A stretch of DNA of 64,000 nucleotides. Source: Pseudomonadota bacterium. GTDB taxonomy: Bacteria; Pseudomonadota; Alphaproteobacteria; Acetobacterales; Acetobacteraceae. This document shows, in pieces, positions 25,901-33,368 of this stretch. Within the stretch, counting starts at the first letter, position 1; each line of letters starts with the position of its first letter. The position numbers were made by a program, and so were the translations under genes. The notes under the pieces are model-generated. The model worked only from the letters and a program-made list of their open reading frames with translations. It was not told the origin of the DNA and did not search any database. The stretch spans positions 1 to 64,000 of the forward strand of contig JAJXXT010000006.1 of the NCBI GenBank assembly GCA_021780935.1, in the 5' to 3' direction.

Positions 25901-26093
25901 CTACCGCGCGGCGCTGCTCGGCGCCCGGCTGCTACGTGCGGAGGGCCATATCCAGCGCTGGCGCAGCCCCGAGGGGGCGGCGGTGGTGCACTTGGTGGCG
26001 ACCCACCTCACGAACGAGAGCGCGGCGCTGGCCGGGCTCGATGCGCCAGCAGGTCGGGGCGACGAATTGCCGCGTTCGCGGGATTTCCGCTGA
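22944..26093 (+). CDS. dnaE2: error-prone DNA polymerase DnaE2
   Basis: C-family DNA polymerase that copies past damaged bases and causes induced mutations. 1049 residues from ATG at 22944, seven bases after imuB; an open frame upstream overlaps imuB. N-terminal PHP domain (YAELVVATAFSFLRGASHAEELV, IADRNTVAGVVRAH), then the polymerase core with the catalytic motif PDIDIDF at 378-384 (D379, D381), GRGSAANSAVCY before it and AIVRPGPIQGDMVHPYLRR after it, and a C-terminal OB fold (VVFATIEDESGIVNVVIWPDV). All motifs look intact. Last gene of imuA-imuB-dnaE2, controlled by the LexA site at 20715. Confidence 0.95.
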   Translation: MPAYAELVVATAFSFLRGASHAEELVARAATLGITALGIADRNTVAGVVRAHAAARELGPGAPRILPGARLVFADATPDLVLLPRDRAAWGRLTSLLSCGKARWGKIQAGRDARKDKCTLFLADLEAAAEGQAAILIPPESGDFDPKPLQNMFARNLSLAATRHWRDDDARRLRHLAGFGIPLLATGDIMMHAPERRPLADVLACIRENASLEQAGMQLATHAERHLKPPAEMARLFAAFPEAIARAIAVADSCRFSLDQLAYEYPDEPVPPGRTADAHLAALAWEGAARRWPQGVPEAVRATMEKELGIIAGLGYARYFLTVHDIVRFARDQGILCQGRGSAANSAVCYALGITAVDPTRVALLFERFMSAERREPPDIDIDFEHERREEVIQYIYRRYGHDHAAIAATVIHFRSRRAVREVGKVMGLAEDTLAALAAESWNHGERPWPDDRLVAIGLDPASPALARTVALAREIIGFPRHLSQHVGGFVLTRDALTQTVPIRPAAMPGRFFIEWDKDDIDTLGIMKVDVLALGMLSCIRRALGMLRARGMTFDDLAAIPQDDKLVYAMLCRGDSVGVFQVESRAQMNMLPRLAPRCYYDLVIEVAIVRPGPIQGDMVHPYLRRRQGLEQAEYPAPDPAHGPPDELARVLGRTLGVPLFQEQAMRIAIEAARFTPEEANRLRRSMATFRNIGTIHAFHDKMVEGMATRGYARDFAERCFRQIEGFGTYGFPESHAASFAHLVYVSAWIKCHHPAVFAAALLNAQPMGFYAPAQIIRDAREHGVAVLGVEAQASLWDCTVDQAGCLRLGLRLIEGFRREWAEQLIAARGAGFRDFAALAEAMPKAALMALGEADALGGLGAARREALWSAMGWRAADRPLLPAETMPEATRHLPAPPAGEAVLEDYRSTGLSLRAHPLGLLRAGLAAGGAVTCAQAGIAADGAFLAVSGLVLIRQRPGSANGVVFATIEDESGIVNVVIWPDVSDRYRAALLGARLLRAEGHIQRWRSPEGAAVVHLVATHLTNESAALAGLDAPAGRGDELPRSRDFR

Positions 26094-26555
26094 AACGGCA
26101 GCCGCGCCGCGACGCCGCAAATCATGTATCCTTATAAAAGAGGTGGCTTGCACGGGGTGCCCCGGCATTGCACCGAGCCACCCAAGCGTGTTGCCGGCCT
26201 TCATGAGAGGTCAACGAACGCCGCGGCGAGCGGCCCTGGCGACGACAATCGACTCCACAATGTCCCACGGATTGCGCCGCACGATTCTCATAAGATGAAG
26301 AACGATTCCGAAAAGCTTCGATAGGCGGCTTAGAATGCCGGAACTTTTTATCCTTCTTTGTAAGAAATGGAGGTTATTTTTCCTATTACTTGCTATTATT
26401 CCTTGATCCCTTGTTCCCATCCTGTTGCCGGTCGGCTCTTTGCGATCAGTTATCGACGATTTCATTTTTTTGAGACAAATTAACCTCAGATTCCGCTTGT
26501 GCCAAAACCTACCCTCCGGTAATGACTCAGCAGACAAGTTTTGTGAGGGGTTGCC
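26094..26555. other. intergenic stretch, low GC
   Basis: 462 bases without a credible gene. From about 26320 to 26500 the sequence is unusually AT-rich (runs such as ACTTTTTATCC and CATTTTTTTGAG), quite unlike the flanking genes. It probably holds the promoter of the PEP-CTERM gene at 26556. I could not settle on a -35/-10 pair. A minus-strand frame crosses it but has no family features. Confidence 0.5.
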
Positions 26556-27293
26556 ATGACTGGGTTCAATATCCGCCGGCTTGCGATGGGCGCTGCGGCT
26601 GTCGCGTTCAGTGTGGGAATGGCGGGTGCCGCGTACGCAACGCCGATCGCTGCTTACTCGACCGATGGTGGCAGCTCCTTTACCGATCTGACGCTTGGCG
26701 CCGGGACGACCATCGGTGGCATCACCACATATAGTTTTTCCGGTAATTTTGGCTCCTTTGGAATCTCCGGAAATATTGGAACCAACTATCCGGGTACGCC
26801 GGGCCAAGCACAGATCGTGTCATCCGCCGTTCAGCTTGCGAACACCTCGTCCTCGACCGCGAGCATCATCTTCGCCTTCTCGGATGGCGGTTTCTCTGCC
26901 CCCACAGCGCCGCCTATACTGCAGCTCAACAGTCATATCGGCGGCACGGTGAACACCGCGTCGCCGGCTAACACGATGTCTTTCCTTTCCTGTGTGACCC
27001 CGGGTCAGAGCACGCCGACGACAAGCTGCTCGGGTGGCACGTCATCGGCCGCTGGAACTCCCGACATTACAACGGCGAATTCCTTCCAAAACGATCAGTA
27101 CCTTCTTTTCTCGTCGCTGAACGGCCCTTATGCCTTGACGGAGCTGATGAACCTGCAGCTCGGCGGCAATGCTGCCATTGGCTTCCAGGCCAACTCGACC
27201 CTCGCCTATGTGCCTGAGCCGATGTCGGTGGCGCTGATGGGTGTCGGCCTGCTTGGCCTCACCATCGTGTATCGCCGTCGCCGGCAGGCCTGA
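26556..27293 (+). CDS. PEP-CTERM sorting-domain protein
   Basis: 245 residues: signal peptide (residues 1-30, [20 protein letters not shown]), a Ser/Thr/Gly-rich beta-type body, and the C-terminal sorting tag VPEPMSV plus a membrane helix and basic tail YRRRRQA. Within the body there is one likely disulfide pair (SCVTPG…TSCSGG). As with the protein at 6859, it should be processed by an exosortase not found here and delivered to the surface or biofilm matrix. The ATG is preceded by GAGGGG. A strong terminator follows. The upstream gap is AT-rich and may hold its promoter. Confidence 0.9.
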   Translation: MTGFNIRRLAMGAAAVAFSVGMAGAAYATPIAAYSTDGGSSFTDLTLGAGTTIGGITTYSFSGNFGSFGISGNIGTNYPGTPGQAQIVSSAVQLANTSSSTASIIFAFSDGGFSAPTAPPILQLNSHIGGTVNTASPANTMSFLSCVTPGQSTPTTSCSGGTSSAAGTPDITTANSFQNDQYLLFSSLNGPYALTELMNLQLGGNAAIGFQANSTLAYVPEPMSVALMGVGLLGLTIVYRRRRQA

Positions 27294-27316
27294 GGCTTCC
27301 TCACAGACCAGACGGA

Positions 27317-27340
27317 AAAGGCCCCGCAAGGGGCCTTTTT
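27317..27340 (+). terminator. rho-independent terminator
   Basis: AAAGGCCCC, loop GCAA, GGGGCCTTTTT: a 9-base stem ending in a run of five T, 23 bases after the PEP-CTERM stop. Confidence 0.92.
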
Positions 27341-27486
27341 CATGTCCGCGCGGCTTTCCTGCCCGCGCCCCCGTGCCGTCGCCATCCTATTCTCGCCACA
27401 TTCCTCGCCAGACTGCGCCCGTTCTTTCGATCCGGCTTTTCCGCCGTTCCTTTTGGCTGACCTCGCCTATTCCAGGAGAACAACCC

Positions 27487-28050
27487 ATGGCCACACGCAA
27501 GCGCTTCGCGCGCCGAATCCTGCCGCACCTCATGGCATCCTTCTTTCTCGCCACCCCCGCCCTCGCGGCCCAGCCGCTCTTGCAGCCCACGCCGCTGCCT
27601 CTGCCCCCGAAACCGCCGCGCAAGCCCGCCCGTCTCCAGCGCGGCTTCCACCGCGCCATGGCGCGCAACGATGGCACGCCCTATCTCGCGGACAGCCAGG
27701 CCCGCCTGCTCAACGCAGCCTATTGGCGCCCGGCCGGTGCATGGCACCCGGCCACGCTCGGCTGGGAACAGGTCGGCCTCGCCTCCTGGTATGGCGGCCC
27801 CGCCTGGCAGGGGCGCCGCACCGCCGCCGGCACGGTCTTCAACCAGAACGCACTGACCGCCGCACACGCCACGCTGCCGCTCGGCTCGCAGGTGCGTGTC
27901 ACCGTGCCCTCGACCGGCCGTTCCGTCGTTGTCACGATCACCGACCGGCCGGGCACCACCAGCCGCATCATCGACCTCTCCCGCGCCGCCGCGGCACAGC
28001 TCGGCATCCTCCGCGCGGGTGTCGCCAGGGTCGAGCTCTCCCCCCTATAA
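27487..28050 (+). CDS. RlpA-like double-psi beta-barrel protein, catalytic residues altered
   Basis: 187 residues from ATG at 27487 (AGGAG before it). Sec signal peptide to about residue 27 (FFLATPALA), then a proline-rich linker, then the DPBB fold of septal-ring protein Rlp[51 protein letters not shown] and [15 protein letters not shown]. RlpA of Pseudomonas is a lytic transglycosylase that cuts denuded glycan; its active-site Glu and Asp (E120 and D123) correspond here to Thr and Asn in the segment GTVFNQ, while the His (TAAH) is kept. DRGP is changed to DRPG. So it may bind peptidoglycan without cutting it. No SPOR domain. The gene ends seven bases before the Hint-like gene. Confidence 0.85.
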   Translation: MATRKRFARRILPHLMASFFLATPALAAQPLLQPTPLPLPPKPPRKPARLQRGFHRAMARNDGTPYLADSQARLLNAAYWRPAGAWHPATLGWEQVGLASWYGGPAWQGRRTAAGTVFNQNALTAAHATLPLGSQVRVTVPSTGRSVVVTITDRPGTTSRIIDLSRAAAAQLGILRAGVARVELSPL

Positions 28051-28056
28051 GGGGGG
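28040..28056 (+). promoter_or_regulatory. hairpin hiding the ribosome site of the next gene
   Basis: Six C (28040-28045), loop TATAA holding the RlpA-like stop codon (28048-28050), six G (28051-28056). The G-run is the ribosome site of the gene starting at 28058, so translation of the first gene would be needed to open it. Confidence 0.6.
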
Positions 28057-28057
28057 T

Positions 28058-28909
28058 ATGATCCCAATCGCCGGCGCGACCGCGCTTCCTTCGGGCACTA
28101 ACGTCGCCCTCGCCTCAGGGGGGCCGCGACCGGTCGAGGACATCGCCCCCGGCACGGTTCTCGCGGGCGACGCCGTGCTGGCATCGGTGATCGAGTTGCC
28201 ACCCAGTACAATCACCGAGACGGTGATCCTGGCCGCTGGCGCCATCGGCCCCGAGGCGCCGTCTTCGCCCCTCATTCTCTCGCCGCTGCAATGGATCGCC
28301 TTTGCCGACCGCCTGGCGCCGGTGGGCGCGCTGGTCAACGGCACCAGCATCCAACGCCTTCCATCTGCGCCGCCCACCTGGTTCGCGCTCACGGCCAACG
28401 CTCCGTCCGTGCTTCTGGCAGCCGGCGTGAGCCTGCCCCTGCCCGGTCCAATTGGGCTTCTCTCTCGCTTTCGTCCGCTCATGGCTGGGCCGGACACGCA
28501 GGCGCTCCGGGCAAGCCTGCTTCCCCCCTCACCGCCCCCCATGCGCCTGCTGCTCGGCGCGCGGACGATTCCATCCGTGTTCGATGCCGACCGGCTTGAG
28601 GCTACGATCCCCACCGCCGATGGCGCGCCGATGACCGTGCTGCGCCTGGTCTCGCCCCCCGGGCGACCGCGCGACACGTTCGACCTGCGCCGGTTCGGCG
28701 TTGCGGTCCTGCGGGTGGAGCTGGACGGAGCAGCGATTTCCCTCGACGACCCCGGGTTTGGCGACGGGTTCTACCCGGTGGAGCGCCACGACGACGCGGC
28801 GTGGCGGTGGACCAACGGCAACGCCACGCTGGCCCTGCCGCCCGCCGACGCGCCACGCCGGCTCGCCATCCACATCGCCACCTGGCACACCCAGCTCGAG
28901 CCGGCATGA
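28058..28909 (+). CDS. Hint-like domain protein, predicted inactive
   Basis: 283 residues from ATG at 28058, directly after a G-rich ribosome site. The first half follows the Hint_2 (hedgehog/intein-type) pattern: PSGTNVALASGGPRPVEDIAPGTVLAGD, then LILSPLQWIAFADRL and PVGALVNGTSIQRL, then APSVLLAAGVSLP. Active domains start with Cys-Phe before the A-GT and have SPDH in the middle; here those are ALPSGT and SPLQ, so the nucleophile and the His are missing. The C-terminal half (FGVAVLRVELDG, ISLDDPGFGDGFYPVE, WRWTNGNATLALPP) matches the tail seen in Hint proteins of Acetobacteraceae, often near glycan and secreted-protein genes. Function unknown. Confidence 0.75.
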   Translation: MIPIAGATALPSGTNVALASGGPRPVEDIAPGTVLAGDAVLASVIELPPSTITETVILAAGAIGPEAPSSPLILSPLQWIAFADRLAPVGALVNGTSIQRLPSAPPTWFALTANAPSVLLAAGVSLPLPGPIGLLSRFRPLMAGPDTQALRASLLPPSPPPMRLLLGARTIPSVFDADRLEATIPTADGAPMTVLRLVSPPGRPRDTFDLRRFGVAVLRVELDGAAISLDDPGFGDGFYPVERHDDAAWRWTNGNATLALPPADAPRRLAIHIATWHTQLEPA

Positions 28910-29032
28910 CGCCGCGCGACCGCGAGGCCGAGGCCCGCCAACAATCCCCTGTATCGCCCCTGACCCTGGCGCCGCTATGTCGGGGGTCCACCAACGCCCG
29001 AGAGCCGTCATGACAGCGAGAGACACACGCCG

Positions 29033-29959
29033 ATGCCGCACGTCGTAGCCCACGTCCATGCCTGCACCGTGTTCTATTCCTTCCTGCGCGTGCGCATCGC
29101 CCTGGCCGCCGCCCCGCACCATGTGGCTCGCCCGCGGCTCGTGACCGCTGATGGCGCAACCCCGAGCCAGACGGCGCAGGTAGAGACCCCGAATCTCGCG
29201 GTCCTGCCCGAGATCGAGGTTCAGGCGTTGATCGAGCGCGACCGCTTCCCGCAGGATTATGTGCTGTGCTTCGAGATCAACGGCGCCACCCATGCCGTGC
29301 CGATACCCGAGATCGTGGAGATCGAACGCCAGATTCACGCCAAGAGCCTTGAGCCCGTCTTCAACCAGGCGATCACAACCTGGCGCGGCGCGCATCCCGG
29401 GCAAACACCACGCATGCTCGACATCGGCGGGCGTGCCCGCAGCGGCCGGCAGCGCAGCGATGACTACCCCGGCTGCGACGTCTCGGTGATGGATATCAGG
29501 GCCGATCCCGGGGTGGATATTGTCGGCGACATCCACGAGCTGAGCCGCCTGGCGCCGTCAAATACGTTCGACTTCGCCCTCTGTGTTGCGGTGTTCGAGC
29601 ATCTTCTGATGCCGTGGAAGGCGGCGCTCGAAATCAACCACGTGCTGCGTCCCGGCGCGCTGATGCTGGTCTTCACCCACCAGACCATCGGCATGCACGA
29701 CCGGCCCTGGGATTTCTGGCGCTATTCCGACGATGCCTGGCCGGCCTTGTTCAACGAGGCGACCGGCTACAAGGTTGAGCAGACGCTGCTCGCGGATTTC
29801 ATGCACATCGTACCGGCGAACCATTATGCATCCCACCCGTTCGCCGAACGTGCGGGCGGGTTCCAGGGCTCGTCGGTGCTGGTGCGCAAGACGGGCGTGC
29901 CGCGCGTCGCCTGGCCGGTCAGCGCCGGTCCGCTGATGAAGGACGCCTATCCCGGATAG
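29033..29959 (+). CDS. SAM-dependent methyltransferase
   Basis: 308 residues if it starts at ATG 29033; the first 45 residues look unconserved and the real start may be a later GTG around 29142. Class I methyltransferase fold: MLDIGGRARSG (SAM-binding loop), VSVMDIRADPGVDIVGDIHEL (the acidic ribose contact and a second acidic residue), DFALCVAVFEHLLMPWKAALEINHVLRPGALMLVFTHQT (post-motif strands of the Methyltransf_11 group) and DRPWDFWRYSDDAW. Such enzymes often act on sugars or lipids in surface polysaccharide clusters, which fits the neighbours (Hint-like protein, glycosyltransferase). Substrate unknown. Followed by a two-way terminator. Confidence 0.75.
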   Translation: MPHVVAHVHACTVFYSFLRVRIALAAAPHHVARPRLVTADGATPSQTAQVETPNLAVLPEIEVQALIERDRFPQDYVLCFEINGATHAVPIPEIVEIERQIHAKSLEPVFNQAITTWRGAHPGQTPRMLDIGGRARSGRQRSDDYPGCDVSVMDIRADPGVDIVGDIHELSRLAPSNTFDFALCVAVFEHLLMPWKAALEINHVLRPGALMLVFTHQTIGMHDRPWDFWRYSDDAWPALFNEATGYKVEQTLLADFMHIVPANHYASHPFAERAGGFQGSSVLVRKTGVPRVAWPVSAGPLMKDAYPG

Positions 29960-29976
29960 CCATCCCCGAACAGCAA

Positions 29977-30004
29977 AAGGGCCGCCCGTTGCGGGGCGGC
30001 CCTT
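29977..30004. terminator. two-way terminator
   Basis: AAGGGCCGCCC, loop GTTGCG, GGGCGGCCCTT: a perfect 11-base stem between two convergent genes, usable from either strand. Confidence 0.88.
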
Positions 30005-30042
30005 CTGGTCTCGGAGCGGAAACTCCAGCCCGGACCCGGGGC

Positions 30043-31359
30043 TCAGGAGAACTTGTAGGTAGAAAGGTTCGCGTTGACGAAGGTCAGTTTCGTACCGTCG
30101 TTGAGCGTGACCAGCCAGTTGCTGCCGGCCGCGGCACTGGATGCCACGCCCTCGCCGTTGAGCTTGAACACGTCGCTCGTGGTGCTGAAGCCGGCCAGAG
30201 TATCCTGCGCCGTGCCGTGGCCGGTTGTGTAGGTGAACGTCTCGTTCCCCGCCCCGGTCACGATTGTCGCGTTGTTGCCGAACAGGTTGATCGTGTCCGC
30301 GCCGCCGGCACTACCGAAGATCGAATCCGTGCCACCGGAGACGGTCGATGCGTTGAATGTGACGGCCTTGACGCTCTGGGCGCCGTTCGTGGACAACTGA
30401 TCACCGCCCGCCCCCGCGTAGAGCGCATCGTTGGAGGCGAATGCCTGGAGCACATCCCTGCCGCCCGAGCCGCCGATGAGGACGGTCGACCCGGCGATGG
30501 TGCTGGTCTGCAGCGTGCTGCCGCCCGCCGAACCGGCCTGGAAGACACCGGATGGGCCAGACAGCACGGTGTCGGACCCCGAGCCGCCGAACAGCGTATC
30601 CGTCCCCGAGCCGTTGGGCAGGACGACCACATCGGCGGCCGCGGGATTGATGACCGCCGGCGCGCCGAACGCGCCGAAATACAGCGTGCCGGCCGTCGCG
30701 GTCACCGTTACCGCCGTCGTGGTTCCGGCGACCGTCGCCGCGTTGGAAACTGCGACATAGTTGCTGGTGCCGGCCGCGCCGCCGACGCTGACGACATTGG
30801 ACCCGGTGCCCGAATAGACCACCACATCCGCGCCGGCCACGGCCGTGACCGTCGAGTTGCCGGCCAGCGCCTCGACGCCGGTCAGCGAACCGCTGGTATA
30901 GGCCGTACCGGTGCTGTCCACGGAAATGTTCGATGAGCCGCCGAGGAACTCCGCCACCAAGTTCAAGCCGCCGGCCACGAACACCTGGTTGCTGCTGGCG
31001 ATGTTGCCATAGACCAGCCCGCCGGTGCCCGAAACGACCGTCGTTGCCTGCGCCGTCTGGTTCAGTGCGAGCACGCTGGCGCTGGCGGCATCCACGATGC
31101 CCGTGAAGCCGGATGGCAACAGGCCCGCGTTCGCGGCCGTAGAGCCGAGGAAGTTCAGCTGCCCCTGAATCTGCGGCGGCGTCACCGAGCCTCCGCTGTA
31201 GTTCTCCACCGAATAGAACGGTATGCTGCCGATGTTGATCGTCGAGAGTTGCTGCATGTGCTCGCCAGCAGCCTGCGCCAAAGCGGCGATCTGCGATGAG
31301 GAAAACGGTATGGAAACCGTGGTCCCATTCGCACCTGGAAGCGTGACGTTCGTGGCCAT
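30043..31359 (-). CDS. RTX-like secreted repeat protein
   Basis: 438 residues with no signal peptide, rich in Gly, Ser, Thr, Ala and Val and almost free of Cys and Lys: the composition of proteins leaving by a type I secretion system. The middle has degenerate calcium-binding nonapeptides (GGSGSDTVL, GGSGGRDVL, GAGGDQLS, GSAGGADTI) of the RTX/hemolysin type, in a long beta-strand repeat region. The end (LTFVNANLSTYKFS, hydrophobic and polar alternating) fits a C-terminal type I secretion signal. No HlyB/HlyD genes nearby. The ATG has ribosome site GGAG and a good promoter upstream. Likely a surface or matrix protein. Confidence 0.75.
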   Translation of the reverse strand: MATNVTLPGANGTTVSIPFSSSQIAALAQAAGEHMQQLSTINIGSIPFYSVENYSGGSVTPPQIQGQLNFLGSTAANAGLLPSGFTGIVDAASASVLALNQTAQATTVVSGTGGLVYGNIASSNQVFVAGGLNLVAEFLGGSSNISVDSTGTAYTSGSLTGVEALAGNSTVTAVAGADVVVYSGTGSNVVSVGGAAGTSNYVAVSNAATVAGTTTAVTVTATAGTLYFGAFGAPAVINPAAADVVVLPNGSGTDTLFGGSGSDTVLSGPSGVFQAGSAGGSTLQTSTIAGSTVLIGGSGGRDVLQAFASNDALYAGAGGDQLSTNGAQSVKAVTFNASTVSGGTDSIFGSAGGADTINLFGNNATIVTGAGNETFTYTTGHGTAQDTLAGFSTTSDVFKLNGEGVASSAAAGSNWLVTLNDGTKLTFVNANLSTYKFS

Positions 31360-31711
31360 GAACTACTCCAACACCTGAAAGCAGCCTGTCATCGCGCCAA
31401 GACGGCTCGCACTCACCCTCTCGTGTATATTGGTTTCACGAACCTTCGCAACTCGAAATTGCCGCCTCGGGCAGCCCGAAGCGATCACAAAGCCGTGTTT
31501 TCGTCGTTTGGAAACAAATCTTACCGAACCGCGGCGCCTATAGCCCCCCGCAAACGGGTGACATGCTCTGGCGGCACCTCCGGGCGCCCGGCTGTTGCCG
31601 CGCGGGGGCGCCCGACGCGGGCGCGGTCGCGCTTGCGCGCCTCGATCCTCGACTCGCCGCCCTATCCACGCCCACTCTGTTTGCCTCACCCTGGTCACAA
31701 TCTCCGGACCC
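31360..31711. other. divergent intergenic stretch
   Basis: 352 bases between the RTX-like gene (minus) and the glycosyltransferase gene (plus). It contains the minus-strand promoter at 31424-31451. The rest of the stretch toward the glycosyltransferase has an AT-richer part around 31495-31535 but no clear plus-strand promoter. Confidence 0.5.
31424..31451 (-). promoter_or_regulatory. sigma-70-type promoter for the RTX-like gene
   Basis: On the minus strand: -35 TTGCGA (31446-31451), 16 bases, -10 TATACA (31424-31429). Transcription would start about 60 bases before the RTX-like ATG. Confidence 0.55.
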
Positions 31712-33304
31712 ATGCCAGATACCACAACGCTCGACGGGCTTTTGGAACACGCCGACCGCGATGGTATCAGTGGCTGGGCGCGCGATTCGGCGTCACCAGA
31801 CACCCCGGTCCAACTGGACATCGTGCTCGACGGCGTGTGCGCCGCACGTATCGCCGCCGAGCAGCATCGGCCGGACCTCGCGGGCGCCGGCATCGGCCCG
31901 CATGCGTTCCAGCTGCGCTTCCCCCCCTCCCTGCGCGGCAGCGAGGTCGCGGTGCTGCGCGCCGGCACCGGCGAGCACCTGCCGGGCTCGCCGAAGCACC
32001 TGCCGCCGGCATCAACCGATGCGGACCCGGCGGCTGCCCTGATCGCCGCGGTGCAGGCGGCCGCCGAGGTACCGGAAGACGCCGCGGCGCTGGCGGCTGA
32101 TCTCGCCGACCGACTGGCCGCCAGCCTCGCCCGGCCGAGCCCGCGCCAAACCCTGTTGCTGGCGCGCTGGGGCCACGGCGCCGTGACCGAACCCGGGTCG
32201 CCCCGCGCCGTCGCGCTCGACCAGGGCGTGCCCGACCCCGATCGCGATGCCGGGTCCAACGCCATCCTCTCCCACCTCGAATCACTGCGGCGACTGGGGT
32301 TCTCGGTGGAACTCGCGGCGGCGCACAACCTGGCGCGCGCGCCGGCGCATGATGCGATCGAGGCACGCGGCATCACCCCGTGGCACGCGCCCTGGATCGC
32401 CTCGATCGAGGAACTGCTCATCGCCGCCGGCGACAGAGCGGGCCTCGTCTACATCCATCGGTTGCCAGTGATGCGCCGCTACGCCGCACTGGTGCGGGAG
32501 TGGTGCCCCAACGCGCGCCTGGTGTTCTGCATCGCCGACCTCCACCACCTGCGCGCCGCGCGACAGCTTGCGCTGGAGGCAGCGATGCCGCTGGAGGCGG
32601 CGCTCGCCACGCCACGCATCGCCGCCCTGCGTGCCCAGGAACGCGCCGCCTGCGAGGCGGCCGATGCCGTCATCGCGCATTCCGACACCGAGGCGGCGAT
32701 CATCGCCGCCGAGGCACCGGCGGCCATCGTTCACGTCATTCCCTGGCACGTCCCCGCCATGCCGGTCACAGCGCCGTGGGCCGCACGGCGCGGGGTGGCC
32801 TTCGTCGGCTCCTACGGCCATCCGCCCAATCTCGATGCGGTATTCATGCTGCTCGACGCCGTCATGCCGCTGGTCTGGGCCGTTGACCCCAAGCTGCGGC
32901 TGATCCTCGCGGGCTCGGACCTGCCGGTGAGCCTCGCCGCGCGTGCTTCGCCGCGGGTGGAGGTGCTCGGCCATGTCCCGGACCTGGCCGGCCTGTGGAA
33001 CCAGGTCCGCCTCAGCTGCGCGCCATTACGTTTCGGTGCCGGTCTGAAGGGCAAGATTCTGGCCTCGCTCGCCGCTGGCCTGCCCTGCGTCACCACCCCG
33101 ATCGGCGCCGAGGGCATTCCGCCGGCGGCCCTGCCCGAGAGTGTCGGCGCCGACCCCCAGGCTCTCGCCGCCGCCATCCTGCGCCTGCATGGCGACGAGG
33201 CCGCCAACCGCGCCGCCGCCGAAGCGGGGCTCACCTATGCCCGCACCGCATTGTCCGAAGAAGCGATCGATGCGGCCATGCGGGGCGTCTGCAACCTGGC
33301 GTGA
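31712..33304 (+). CDS. glycosyltransferase family 4 protein with N-terminal SGWA-type domain
   Basis: 530 residues from ATG at 31712; an open frame upstream is arginine-rich non-coding sequence. Residues 1-90 form a small beta domain with DGISGWARD and VQLDIVLDGVCAARIAAEQHRPDLAGAGIG, a module often found in front of glycosyltransferases in acetic acid bacteria and relatives. The rest is a GT-B enzyme: the N-terminal lobe with ECPNARLVFCIADLHHLR-like acceptor side, and the nucleotide-sugar side GVAFVGSYGHPPNLDAV, LGHVPDLAGLW, CAPLRFGAGLKGKILASLAAGLPCVTTPIGAEGI, the classic end of group-1 transferases. It probably adds a sugar to a surface glycan. Confidence 0.85.
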   Translation: MPDTTTLDGLLEHADRDGISGWARDSASPDTPVQLDIVLDGVCAARIAAEQHRPDLAGAGIGPHAFQLRFPPSLRGSEVAVLRAGTGEHLPGSPKHLPPASTDADPAAALIAAVQAAAEVPEDAAALAADLADRLAASLARPSPRQTLLLARWGHGAVTEPGSPRAVALDQGVPDPDRDAGSNAILSHLESLRRLGFSVELAAAHNLARAPAHDAIEARGITPWHAPWIASIEELLIAAGDRAGLVYIHRLPVMRRYAALVREWCPNARLVFCIADLHHLRAARQLALEAAMPLEAALATPRIAALRAQERAACEAADAVIAHSDTEAAIIAAEAPAAIVHVIPWHVPAMPVTAPWAARRGVAFVGSYGHPPNLDAVFMLLDAVMPLVWAVDPKLRLILAGSDLPVSLAARASPRVEVLGHVPDLAGLWNQVRLSCAPLRFGAGLKGKILASLAAGLPCVTTPIGAEGIPPAALPESVGADPQALAAAILRLHGDEAANRAAAEAGLTYARTALSEEAIDAAMRGVCNLA

Positions 33305-33368
33305 TCGCGGGCTACCCTGCCGCTGGCAAACGTGTCAGGGTACTTTCCTCAAAATGGGGGATGCTATC

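Noticed and set aside
26211..26807. 198-codon minus-strand frame across the gap before the second PEP-CTERM gene
   Set aside because: Basic, low-complexity sequence without family features, no ribosome site, and it covers the start of a clear gene on the other strand.
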